64,000 nucleotides of DNA from Spinacia oleracea (taxonomy: Eukaryota > Streptophyta > Magnoliopsida > Caryophyllales > Amaranthaceae), in assembly GCF_020520425.1 (NCBI RefSeq), contig NC_079487.1:128610385-128674384 (forward strand), read 5' to 3'. Positions 41,469-52,675 of the stretch are shown piece by piece. Position 1 is the stretch's first letter. Every line of letters starts with the position of its first letter. The translations under genes were made by a program, and so were the position numbers. The notes under the pieces are model-generated. The model had not been told where the DNA came from and searched no databases. It worked only from the letters and a program-made list of their open reading frames with translations.

Positions 41469-42112
41469 TGTAAACACAAATTTACGAGTCTGTAAAATAA
41501 CCAACTCAAAATAATGTGAACAAAATATTTTGTATTGATTTTTGTATTTGGGTACAATCTCTAATGTTTTCTCCTCTGATTCGATCTCCACTTTGTATTT
41601 GACTTGGTTCACGGACTGGATTGATTTGTACTTGAATGAGGGCCTTCGGGCTTGACCTCGTTCAAGAATGTTGATGTAGAAAAAGAACGGCACGTCAGTT
41701 TTGTATGCTTGTTGTTCTTCTCCCACCGGGATTATTTGATGTTGTTCACGAACTGGCTTGATATTCTTGAATAAGGGCCTCCGGGCTTGATCTCGTCCAA
41801 GGTTGATCTTCTAGAATGGAACGGCACGTCGATTTGAATGCTTGATGTTCTTCTTCTAAGGAGAGAGTTGTGACTTGACTGGCAGGGAGAGATTTGAGAG
41901 TGACCCGTTTATAACAGTTTTGACCTATTTATTGGGTTTAAACCGTTAAAAATATTTGAGTTTGATTAAAATAACTAAAAATGGGCCAAATTAATTTAGA
42001 AAACCAAATTAATTACTTTTATTGACTGTCAAATAATAATTGAGTCAATATTTTGACTTTTGACCCGAATAATATCCGACGTGGCACGCATTTCAAAATT
42101 TTCGTGCCTACA
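41469..42112 (-). repeat. 3' LTR, internally deleted
   Basis: 644 bp. Compared with the partner LTR it lacks 130 bp corresponding to 47042-47171, including the TATAAATA box. The junction reads GAGAG-TGACCC. Confidence 0.9.
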
Positions 42113-44289
42113 AATTGCCCCTTCGAGACTGTATCACGTACACATTTTTACGTGTTTGCTCGTGATTAAGTCTCGAACTTTTTCTAAAACGAAATTAACT
42201 CATGCACTTGACCCAATAACCACTTTCTTGTACTTGGACTTTGAAGTTACATTCTTTAATGGGCCGACTTGCTATCAATTTTTTTTTTTCCTTTGATTGA
42301 ATTCTGGCCTAAATAATGAATTTAGCCACTTAGGAGTTAGAAGTTGCAAAACCCACGAAATGTTGAGCTTATAACGTAGTATTTCATATCCTTGATTCCT
42401 TGTTGGTGATAAGCTAGTTCATCAGAATCCATGTAATACCCAACTAACCTTTATTTTTTTTATGTTTTTTAATTGATCAATGATGAGGAGTCCTCGACTC
42501 CTCGCTGCTTCAATTCCCAAACTCAATTTTGAGGATAATTAAATTTTGTAAACAATCTAATTATCTTTTGAGAGTTCTAATTTGTATAATCTTCTGGAAA
42601 CTTATCATGACTTGGCCTTAGGCTATAAATATAGACCCTTGGGATGCCTTTTCTTTTCAAATTATAGAATACGAAGACAAGTTGAAGAGCCCGATCAATG
42701 ATGAAAGCAACCGACGAAGGAGCCCTCTCGAAGCTACCACCCAAACTCGATCAATAATATGCATGGAATAAGCAGGCACGACGAAGACGCTCTTTTTCTA
42801 TTCTAGACACCGCTAAGGAGGACATGACATTCCCGCCTATGTTGGACGCCGTGAAGGAGGAGCCATGGAGGAGGTCTCGTTAACTTTTTGTGCTTGTTTT
42901 TTTTTTCAAGTTCTTGCAGGTTTATGACCAAAGGAGTTGAAGCCAAGCAGAAGATTGAAGGAGAGTCCGCAACTCGATCTCAGTCCTTAGTTTCCTCATT
43001 GTTCTTGGTCCGAGCTGCTTGATCGTCCGAAGACCAGAGAAGGAGTTGTCCTAGCTTGAGTCCGAGAAGGAGAGGCCTTGTCCGACATTTGCTACCGCGG
43101 AGCCAAGCATCGCTACCGAGCAGTCGAGCCACATTACCTTCACCTTGAAGAAGACGACACCTTCTTGATCATCTAGTAGTCTCAATCTTTTGATGATACG
43201 GCTGGTTCCCTCGTCCTTGACGTGTTGTTTGAAGACCTGAGACTAGAGACGGACAAGACCGAAGGAGAAGCCCCATCCTCTATCTTCTGTCCTTGAGATA
43301 TAACGAGCACCGCTACCATCGGAGCAGAATATAGCTACGTGCCTACGTTACAGGTATACTTCTTGTTCGTGTGTTTCAACTCCGTATTTGATTCTATATG
43401 GACATTGCTCTCGAAAGCTCAACTTCTTTGTTTTCGTCCTCCTTCACGTGAACAATTGAACCCGTTGCTCAACTTTATGATGATTATGAATTTATGATAC
43501 TGATAAGTGATAATTGATGATGGCCGTAAGAGTAAAACATGTTTTTTTATTTCTTGCCTCAGCCCATTTACGTGAACTTGCTGTTTCCTTCTCTTTTTTT
43601 TTTTTTGTTATCATAACATCAAAAACATGATCATGATGATAAAGGTGGGCTCAAAGCACAAACATGGCCACTTTTTTTTTTCTTATCAGTAATTTGATCC
43701 AAGTTGTATTTTTTTTTTTTTTTTTTTTTTTTAAAGAGCAGTCTTGATCAACGTGACTACTACCATGATAGCCTTAAAACACCTTGACACCCTTGATAAT
43801 AATCTCGTTTGTTGTCACGTATAGGGTCTTTTTTTGCTTTTTGCTTCTCCATGCAACCATCTGATGTTAAATTTCGATAATCAAGGCATGTTGACACATC
43901 TCGTATTTGTTTTAGCAGCTTCAAATACATATAACTTGATAAAAATTTATTTTTTTTTGCTTTTATATCAAACAAGATACCCAAGCTCTTGCATTTGTCA
44001 GGAACGCACTAATTTGAAATATTTTATGACTTTGTAGGAATAAAATCACCATGGTTTATTTCAATTATCATGGTACTCCTGGAGAATAGGCATTGTCACT
44101 CATAAAAGATGCTAATGTGGTCGATGGAAGACACTTTCGTTCGTTTCCTCCTATGACCGGTCGTTTTGCAAAAATCAATCCACGTACATATGGAGTTCTC
44201 AGGCCCATATGCTTCCATACTTGATCAAGATTTTTGTTGTTGCTTCGTTTGTTTAATTTGCATTTGGGAAGAACGATAACATCTTTTGC

Positions 44290-44960
44290 AAATCCCTGGT
44301 GCTTGAAATCTTTCTCCGTCGATATTGCTTTATATTTCGACAGATTTTCGGCGCTTGGAAGCTATTTCAATATTTTCAAAAAATGAGTATGTGTTTTGAG
44401 GTTTTCTCCAATCTTCATGTCAACATTTTGGCGAATTACTGGCGCTTGATGGCTTTCTCCAGGTCTTCAAGAAAATTTGATAGCGTGTTGGAGCTTTAGA
44501 CCTTTCTCCAATCTCCCTTTGAACAATTTGGTGGATCCCTGGTGCTTGACGGCTTTCTCCAGGTCTTCAAGGAATTTTGGTGAAGTTTCGGTCCTTTTGA
44601 ACTTTGATACAGGATGGTGTTTGGATCTTTCTCCATCCCTGCAGCCTGAAATATTAGGTTGATCGATCTCCGGTGCTTTGAAGCTTTCTCCAGATTTCAA
44701 AGAACTTCGATGAGATGTTGCTGCTTTTGAGCTTTCTTCAGACTTCATGTTTAACATTTGGTGGATTCCTGGTGCTTGGTGGCTTTCTCCAAGAAATTTG
44801 ACGAATTCATTCTCTTTCAGTAAAACTCTGGTGCTTGGAAGCTTTCTCCAGATCTCAATGTAGTTGAACCCCTGGTGCTTGGAAGCTTTCTCCAGATCGC
44901 TGGTTCGAGGTGTTTGGTGCTTTTGAGCTTTCTCCAAACTTTGAGTAAATGACGACAACT
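44290..44960 (-). repeat. Degenerate tandem repeat in the LTR element interior
   Basis: About eight diverged copies of CTGGTGCTTGGAAGCTTTCT (plus strand), 50-70 bp apart. On the minus strand much of it is open for 163 codons (44958-44467), giving repeats such as GESFKAPE, WRKLPSTR and EKAVKHQG. Its frame varies between copies, so a coding role is doubtful. Confidence 0.75.
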
Positions 44961-45357
44961 TTCATGGGCATCATTCGAAAAATAAATTTTGAAGATAAAG
45001 CAACAAAATTTAAATTCTTTTACTAATGCCCCCAATGTCGTACTTCGTTTTTTTTAAAAAAAAAACGTTTTGTGTTTTTCAAAACATACGTACTCCTTTA
45101 ATGATTTTCATTTTTTTTTGATGTGGCTGCACTTGAATTTGTTGATTATCCAAGATGCCTACGTACCAATAAAGTGATTGTTTTTTACACTTTTTTGGAT
45201 CAAGCCATACGTAGTTCCAATTTTTTTTTGTTATGCAGTTTAGGCTCGTGCTTAGGAGCTTTGAGGATGATGTTTTTGACCTTTGCCCCCAGGATCATTG
45301 TTGAAACTTCTTGCAGACTTGTGGACCCAAATCGTCAAAATCTTAACAAATGCCCGA

Positions 45358-46496
45358 CTAATCAGATTTTTCTTCATGATTGGCTAACGAATTCTCCATT
45401 TCATGAGCTCGAGTTGCCAAATCCTGGAAATTTTTGGGCTTTTTTCCTTGCAAGATGTAAACCAAGTCCCAATGCATGCCTTGGGTGCACATCTCAACTG
45501 CAAAAGTTTCGGGCAAATGATCCTTGCATTGAAGACTTAGTGTCCGCCAGCGATCGATGTATTCCACGACTGGTTCATCCTCCAACTGGTTTATTTGTGT
45601 CAACTCCAGCATGCTGACAATACGACGAGTGTTGATGAAGCGATTCAGGAATAATTCTTCCATTTGGTCCCAGCTATCAATCGATCCAGATTCTAATTCG
45701 TCGGCATACCAATCGAAGGCAACTTCTTTTAGCGATCGAACAAACTGTTTCACGAGCAAGTCTCCTTCGGTGCCTGCGCTATTACACGTTTCAATAAAAT
45801 GTGCAACATGTTGCTTCGGATTGCCTTTTCCATCAAACTGCATGAATTTTGGAGGTTGATAAGCGTCAGGCATCTCCAATGCATCAATTCTTTTTGTGTA
45901 CGGTTTGATGTAATGACCACTTTCGCCAGGATCTACGCCAAGTTGATGTTTGATAGTTTTGGCTATCATATCTTGAATTTGACGGAAGCAGGACGAATCA
46001 ACATGGGGATTTCTTCTCCTTCTTGGCTTGGACTTCACAGTCGATTTAGATTCGTCGCTTTTGCCGTCACTTTCGGTTTCACCATTTTCACATGATTCAC
46101 CAATTGGACGTTTTTCAAGCTACTTCCTCAAATTGGCAATTCGTTCATCTTGACGTTTGATTTGGGCTTCCTGTTTTTTGCCATCTTTGACGAGTTTTTC
46201 AAGGACATTCTTCATATTTGCCAATTCTTCCTCGATGGTGTTTGCTTCAATCGCCATGACATTTACAACGACAACGTTTATTGCTCCATTGCTTGGCTCC
46301 TGCGACGGACCCTGGACCGCTCCGTTGCTTGGCTCCTGTAACGGACTTTGGAACGCTCCATCACTTGGCTCCTGTGACGGACCTTGGATTGATGTTGGAG
46401 GGAAGAACTTGTTGCTTTTGTAGCCACCGCCGGGGTTTCCTAGCGACGACGAATTAAAGTTGCATCAAAATGAATGGATCTCTTCTTGGCCACCAT
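45358..46496 (-). pseudogene. Retrotransposon gag, with a stop and probable frameshift
   Basis: The 3' part (46038-45358) is an intact Ty3-type gag core: FMQFDGKGNPKQHVAHF, VRSLKEVAFDWY, and SWDQMEELFLNRF with LTQINQLEDEPVVEYIDRW. Upstream in the same frame is a predicted coiled coil (IEEELANMKNVLEKLVKD) and, before it, three QGPSQEPSNGA-like repeats. A TAG at 46122-46120 interrupts the coiled coil (RK*LEKR). The likeliest start, at 46496, is in another frame. Gag forms the particle that packages the element RNA. This copy cannot make a full-length product. Confidence 0.85.
46283..46390 (-). repeat. Three 36-bp tandem repeats in gag
   Basis: Three units around CTTGGCTCCTGYRACGGACY, encoding a 12-residue Pro/Gln/Ser-rich motif on the minus strand. 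Confidence 0.85.
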
Positions 46497-46609
46497 GATT
46501 GAATCTTCTTTCTTCATCGTCATGAATTTATGGCTCAGAAGTGCTTCAATATTTTGATTTTGGAGAAAGAGATGAGAGGTAGAAATCGTCCCACCGAGCG
46601 TGCCAAATT

Positions 46610-47383
46610 TGTAAACACAAATTTACGAGTCTGTAAAATAACGAACTCAAAATAATGTGAACAAAATATTTTGTATTGATTTTTGTATTTGGGTACAATC
46701 TCTAATGTTTTCTCCTCTGATTCGATCTCCACTTTGTATTTGACTTGGTTCACGGACTGGATTGATTTGTACTTGAATGAGGGCCTTCGGGCTTGACCTC
46801 GTTCAAGAATGTTGATGTAGAAAAAGAACGGCACGTCAGTTTTGTATGCTTGTTGTTCTTCTCCCACCGGGATTATTTGATGTTGCTCACGAACTGGCTT
46901 GATCTTCTTGAATAAGGGCCTCCGGGCTTGATCTCGTCCAAGGTTGATCTTCTAGAATGGAACGACACGTCGATTTGAATGCTTGATGTTCTTCTTCTAG
47001 GGAGAGAGTTGTGACTTGACTGGCAGGGAGAGATTTGAGAGTTTTAGGTTTTGCCGTCTGTTTCTCCTCCCTTCAAATGATGCAGGAAACTCCTATTTAT
47101 AGGAGTGAATGGAACTTAATTAATTTTAGGGTTTTAGTGTTTTGGGCTTCTTGAATTGGACTTAATAGTCATGACCCGTTTATAACAGTTTTGACCTATT
47201 TGTTGGGTTTAAACCGTTAAAAATATTTGAGTTTGATTAAAATAACTAAAAATGGGCCAAATTAATTTAGGAAACCAAATTAATTACTTTTATTGACTGT
47301 CAAATAATAATTGAGTCAATATTTTGACTTTTGACCCGAATAATATCCGACGTGGCACGCATTTCAAAATTTTCGTGCCTACA
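46610..47383 (-). repeat. 5' LTR
   Basis: 774 bp, complete. On the minus strand it contains CTCCTATAAATAGGAG (TATA box at 47101-47094), the presumed promoter of the element. Confidence 0.88.
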
Positions 47384-48080
47384 ATAATAAACTATGGATA
47401 ATGTATGGAAGATGGGTACAAAAGTGGGTGGGTGTAAATGAATAAAGTAAGAGAAAGCAGTGAAACTTTGTAAATGTTATGGGGGTAAGAGGGGTAAGAT
47501 AAAAAAATCCATATCCAAGAATAGAATAAAGTATAATTAAAGAACATTATGAAAACGGACTAAAACGAAAAATGTAAATATATCATTTTGAAATGAAGTT
47601 AGTATATAATTTGGTACCATTATGCCAGGAGTACGGATTGAGCATCAACGTCTTGCCATCCCTTTTGAGTTTTGATCCTAAAGGGTCCTAGCTCTAGAAA
47701 TGCACTACCAATTGAGGAGCATCCTGGTCCTGCAAATTTCAAATCGTTACCTCTTTTAATTACAACTTAATTGGAAGTATAATACGAATTATGCAACAAA
47801 TTAACAGTACGTAACACCAATTTACCTCCATTAAGCCATAATACCAAGGGTTTTGTTGAAGAATTAAGCGGAGACTCGACAAAGTAGTAGAATAGTGTTT
47901 TCGGGGCATCTTCATCCACCGTTACATATCCACTATACTGATCAAAATCTACCCCAACAGGCTCATCCGGCAACTTATCGATCTTGTCTATGTTTATGTA
48001 GGAAGCTATTGAATCGGCCATTTTAACCATTAAATCTCTCATATTTTCCCTTTGAAACATTAAGATCTTTTTTGGCAATT

Positions 48081-48351
48081 GGTTGTTGCCTGTTTTATTT
48101 GACTTGTTTGACTGGTTATTGATTATTAATTATTAATTATTAAGTAAAATAAAGGATAAAAAAGTAATTTAGATAAGAGAAGCCAAAAGCCAACTCCAAA
48201 AAGCTAGTGATACTAGCTTTTCATTTTTGGCGGAAAAGCTGTCTTTTCAACTAGCTAAAAACCAGTTACCAAACATATATTTTAGCTGCTTGATCAGATA
48301 AAAAATCCAACAACCAAAAAGCCAGCAAGAAGCCATCAACCAAACAGGGGT
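48081..48351. mobile_element. Probable MITE upstream of SCPL exon 1
   Basis: The right end reads CCATCAACCAAACAGGGG and the left carries the rough complement TGCCTGTTTTATTTGACTTG. The interior has AAAAGCTAGTGATACTAGCT and several AAAAGCCA motifs in inverted arrangement. It abuts the first recognisable SCPL codons, which may be why no signal-peptide exon is seen there. Confidence 0.45.
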
Positions 48352-49487
48352 TAAATCTTTCTCATTTTTTCAATGTCAATTTTTTTGGTAAAAGTAAAAA
48401 TATTATGAATAAACATAATTTGCATTGTTTAAATTCAACAAAAGGGAATCTTTATCCACATGAACTATTTTGTTAAATCACATGCATGACTCCAGACATA
48501 AAGAATAAGAAAGGACAGGGGAATAATTTGTTTGAGATGAATGTGTTGGAATTAATGCAAATCATGGAAGTAGCCCAGCAAGCTAAAGGTAGTTGGACGT
48601 GAGGCCCACAAACTTACCAGCCTTATTTGCTTTATTTGTCTAACCTTATTAATATTTTCCACACTACCTTTTATCTTATGTACGGTGAAAATTATGTTTA
48701 TCCAAAAAACACATCAAACACAAACCTAAATCCTAAAAGAGATATGAGCCGTTACATTTACACTTTTCAAGTTCTGGTACACTAATTTGAAAAAGAGTTG
48801 TGTTAACCTTGTTTGCTGGAGAAGAATTAACGTAACCGTGGTGAATTAGTGCAGATTAATTATTTTTTGGATTTTTTTTTTTGAATTGTTCCGTCTTGTT
48901 GCTGCGGTGGTGCCGTTGTTGCGTGTGGTGAAAGAGGTGGTGGGGGTCGTGATATGGTGGTGAAGGAGATGGTGGTGAAGGTGATCGAACGAGATGGCGG
49001 TGGAGTCGCTGTTGCGTGTGGTGAAAGAGGTGGTGGGGGTTGTGGTATGGTGGGAGTAAATACTAAGTAAAACATTAATTTATTATTTAAATGACATGAC
49101 TAGATACTTGTTGCCCCAATAGTTGAATACTTGTCAATTATTTTTTGTTAACTTTTTTTTTTTTTCCATTTTCAAGCAAAATTTATGTTTCCAGAATTTT
49201 CCAAGGTAATTAGCTTTATAAAACTAAAATTTGTCAAACAAATCTAATTTAGAAAGTGTGCAACACGGTGTAGCTATTAGGTTAAGAGTTCAAACATTTG
49301 TGGCCTAAAAACACAAAAGGCCACTATAAGCATGGAATCATGCTTCTATGATTCTATCCACATTACCGGCCTTTTGATGATGCGAATATTAGCCTTTAGT
49401 ACTCCGTAGTCCGTACAATGCAGGCCTTTATTCACTACGGAGTAATATGGACATGTGCCAAATTGTTTTATGTACGTAGTATAAAGT
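48352..49487. other. Spacer with a GT/GA-rich minisatellite
   Basis: Mostly AT-rich with no gene. At 48895-49053 a G-rich strand of GGTGGTG type holds a roughly 40-bp duplicated segment (TTGCGTGTGGTGAAAGAGGT onward at 48918 and 49012). The 71-codon Pro-rich frame on its minus strand is a by-product of the repeat. Confidence 0.5.
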
Positions 49488-49497
49488 AGTAGCGATT

Positions 49498-50545
49498 AGG
49501 GGTGTCAAATCGGATCAACGGATTGGGTTTGGGTCCGACTCATCGGATTCGGGTTGAAACGGATCGGATTGGAACGGATTAATTTGGCTAACGGGTCGGA
49601 TCGGATCGGATTGAAAACTTAACGGACCGGATCGGGTCGGAGTTTTTATTCACGGATTCATATCGGATCGGGTTGTAAACGGGTCGGATTGTAGTCGGTT
49701 TGGGTCGGATCGGATCGGATTGGAATACGACGGATTGTTAACGGGTTTAGTCGGACTATAACGGGTTCGGGTTCATGTCGGTCGGATTCATATCGGATCG
49801 AATTCATTTCGGGTCGGATTCATATCGGATCGGATTCATTTCGGATCGGATTCATATCGGATCGGATTAATCGGTAACAGACTAAAACGGGTTGGATTGA
49901 AACTAATTTAGCCTGGTTACATTGGATTCAGTTTTATATTGGTTCGGGTAATTATCGGATCGGGTTATTTGGTAGCGGGTTGGAATTTGGTTCAGTTTAG
50001 TTCCAAATTATATATTATCATATCGATGACTTAATTAGGGGACGAAAATAATAACTAACTTTTAAAAGTAATAAGAATTTAAGATTAGTAATATAAGTTA
50101 TTGAATATATTATTATATCGATGGTTGGAATTAGTTCGGATTAAACAGGTCACGGATTAAAAACGGATCGGATTAAAAACGGATCGGATTAAACGGGTCA
50201 CGGGTTGAAACGAGTCGGATTAAACGGGTCATAGATTAAAAATGGATCGGATTAAACGGATATTCCTCGGGTTGGAACGGATTCGGATTGAAACGGATCG
50301 GATCATAAACGGGTTTCGGATCGCTTCGGATCGGATTAAATGGATCCGGATTGTCACGGATCGGTCTGTTAACGGATTCAGATCTTAATCGGATCAATAC
50401 TAACGGGTTGGGTCGGATTCGGGTTGAATATAATCGGATCGGATCGGATTTCGGATTTTAACTCGCGGGTTCTAAACGGTTCGGATTCTAAACGGTCGGA
50501 CAAACCCATCGGGTTCACTGGGTCGGATTGAGAATTGACACCCCT
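49498..50545. mobile_element. MULE-like element made of CGGATCGGATT units
   Basis: Termini AGGGGTGTCAA and TTGACACCCCT are perfect inverted repeats, flanked by a perfect 10-bp duplication AGTAGCGATT (49488-49497, 50546-50555), in the Mutator-like size range. The 1048-bp interior is dominated by degenerate short repeats of the CGGATCGGATT / CGGGTCGGATT type. No transposase frame is visible. Confidence 0.85.
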
Positions 50546-50678
50546 AGTAGCGATTCAACATAATATCGACAAATAACTAAGAACAAATTATTATTATTCC
50601 TTTTCTTGTAAGAAAGGTCTGAAAATCAAAGCATCAACTGATCAACGGTCGTCATCAATACCACTCCGTATTTATAAA

Positions 50679-51043
50679 TTAACAACAACAAGTACTTATT
50701 ACGTGAGTGGGATCAGTTACGCAGTTACAAGCACATGCACTACATGTGGCGACCTTATTACAATTAGCACCAGCGGTAATAATGGCATCCACATTAACCG
50801 GTGATCCTGCTGGTAATCTAGCTGCTGATATGCCACCTGTACGTTAATTTCATCATTAATTACCACCACAACTTATATTATATTTGTACATGGATAAATA
50901 ATTTAATTTAATTTAACTTGTTAAGCAAAATACATAAAATATTAAAATGGTTAGGACCAAAACGAGGGATTAGTTGGTGTACCGGATGAAGCAGCAATGA
51001 ATAGTAGGAGCAACAAGACAGGGACGAACTGTGATGATTTCAT
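50679..51043 (-). CDS. Small secreted cysteine-rich peptide
   Basis: Not predicted by simple frame finding because both exons are short. Exon 1 is 51043-50983 (20 codons plus one base; signal peptide core FVPVLLLLLFIAASS). Exon 2 is 50836-50679, bounded by ACAG and the stop. Total 219 nt, 72 residues. The mature part has eight cysteines, CNKVATCSACACNC and the C-terminal STCCC, with a hydrophobic stretch between. Exon 1 length and intron phase are the same as for the gene at 20325-20847, and both end in a CCC cluster, suggesting the same secreted-peptide class (defensin-like or related). The function is unknown. Expression is not demonstrated; the ORF could be conserved by chance, but signal peptide, splice sites and cysteine density argue against that. 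Confidence 0.55.
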
Positions 51044-51656
51044 GATTCAGATTGGAATTATTTCACTATGCTATTATCTTAATTATAATGTAATTCTTGT
51101 TGGTAATTGTATATGTGCAACCCTACAATGTGCATATTTATACTATCAATTTTGGTAAAGTTAATTAGTAAATTAAACTATGAGCCAGAATCTCGCTGAT
51201 TTATTTACCATAATTAATCTTCTGTTATTTCTAATTTATATCATTAATTATGGTTAATTATCCCATATTTCTTGGCATGTTTAGGTGTTTTCCTTAGTTA
51301 AACGTGATATGTGAATTGAAGAATATACGTATGTCTGCCTTTCTCATTGAATATATTATGTAGGCATGTAGCATATAAAAAAGACATGAATCAAGCTAGA
51401 CAGCTAGTGTGTGTAGATGCAATATTTTGAAACCAAAATCTTCACTGCTTGATACTCGAATTCAAAGTTCTTAAGAAAGTACTCATAATGATAATAATAC
51501 TCCGTAATAAATTACCCAAAAAATAAATTCATTCCTTATTATTCAAATTGTTTTTATTTTTTTGATTCATATTAGGAAGTTGGCTAAAATAAATCAAGTG
51601 AGAAATTAGGGGATTTTTTTTGATAAAACTGATTCTAGTTAAAATATAGTAGCATA
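51044..51656. other. Spacer, upstream region of the peptide gene
   Basis: AT-rich. It should include the promoter of the minus-strand peptide gene. No transposon ends were identified before the Helitron terminus at 51657. Confidence 0.4.
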
Positions 51657-52476
51657 CTAGTATAGTACCTGTGCAATTACACGCGCGGTTTAAAAAGTTT
51701 AAAAATTAAGTTTATACTAAACTAAAAATATAGATATTTTCATTAGTGATGATATGGAATATTAAACTTGTTCACGAAGTTATACGTACATTATTATATA
51801 ATAAAAAATAATTACAATTTAGCTGAAAATCAAATTTTTACGCCTTAATTTGTACGCAGTACTACCCGTGCAACACAAAAATTCATAGCACAAGTATACG
51901 TTACTATGTACATTATTAGTTTCTCTATTTTTTAATGTCATAAAGGATGTTATTGTGTACTCCGTACAAGTTTCAATATTTTATTTATTAAACTACCTAT
52001 AAATTCATTCGTTCTATAAAGTTCCACAAGTTTTACTATTCATATGGATAAAGTTTGTAAACTTTGGCCGTAATTGATAGTTAAATATTACAAAAAGTTA
52101 TTTTTGTTCTTGGATCTCATTGGATCAGTTTCAAAATAAAATTTTCAAATATCTCTTTTTCTATCAATTCTATTACCCGTGGCAAGAAAAATAATCTGAC
52201 GTGTTTGGTGGACGTGTGGAAATGTATTCATTGATTGCAATGAATTTATTTCATTCAAATATTTGGTTGGGCCTTTTTAGATATATCATGCCAGAGGATC
52301 TCTATTTCCATATATTCCTCTAAAATTCCATACGCACTTCCCCTCTAAGACTCAAACTTTAATCTCTCTAGATTATACATTTAATTCCAAAATTTGCACG
52401 GAGTATATATGAAGTGTTATGTTATTTTGAATACATACCTCCCTTGAATATAACTCCATATACTTAATCCGATTTT

Positions 52477-52675
52477 GGATCCTATAGAATTCTAAAATAA
52501 CTCTACAAGGTAGAGTTTGAACATATATCAACCATTGAATGAAAAATCAATGGTTCATATATTATCTTTCCAAAATTCCCCCTAATTTTTCTCATCATAT
52601 GAGCCATTGATTTTAAAATGTCTGGTTTAGATACAACTCTACCTTGTAGAATTTTATTAAAACTCTAGAGGATCC
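52477..52675. mobile_element. Short MITE
   Basis: Inverted ends GGATCCTATAGAATTCTA and CTCTAGAGGATCC, with ACTCTACAAGGTAGAGTT and AACTCTACCTTGTAGA inside. A second inverted pair, AATCAATGGTTCATAT / CATATGAGCCATTGATT, lies nearer the centre. About 200 bp. Confidence 0.65.

Larger units (their letters stand above)
41469..47383 (-). mobile_element. Non-autonomous LTR retrotransposon with gag only (TR-GAG type)
   Basis: A 5915-bp element. Long terminal repeats lie at 41469-42112 and 46610-47383, both TG...CA, with the 5-bp duplication ATAAT outside (41464-41468, 47384-47388). Gag is on the minus strand, so the right LTR is the 5' LTR. Next to it on the minus strand is TTTGGCACGCTCGGTGGGAC, a plausible tRNA primer binding site, and GAAGGGGCAATT next to the 3' LTR may be the polypurine tract. 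No protease, reverse transcriptase, RNase H or integrase motif was found in 4.5 kb of interior. This matches the TR-GAG class, which moves with proteins of a full element. LTRs differ at about seven bases by eye, so insertion is recent. Confidence 0.9.
41386..47602. mobile_element. Stowaway MITE split by the LTR element (SCPL intron 2)
   Basis: The two parts, 41386-41468 and 47389-47602 (about 297 bp together), have Stowaway-type termini (TTATATCTGTTTCAAAATT and the complement CTAACTTCATTTCAAAATG) and TA flanks. The LTR element sits inside, so the order of insertion is MITE first, then LTR element. Confidence 0.7.

Noticed and set aside
44467-44958. 163-codon minus-strand frame as a gene
   Set aside because: It is made of degenerate tandem repeats inside the LTR element, with frame changes between copies and no known domain.
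42113-46609. Autonomous Ty3-type retrotransposon
   Set aside because: No protease, reverse transcriptase, RNase H or integrase motifs were found on either strand of the interior.
48860-49075. Pro-rich 71-codon minus-strand frame
   Set aside because: Produced by the GGTGGTG minisatellite. No start context or signal, and the repeat explains the composition.
51866-51890. Additional Helitron 3' end (ACCCGTGCAACAC)
   Set aside because: It resembles the hairpin region but lacks CTRR followed by T. Likely chance or a decayed copy.
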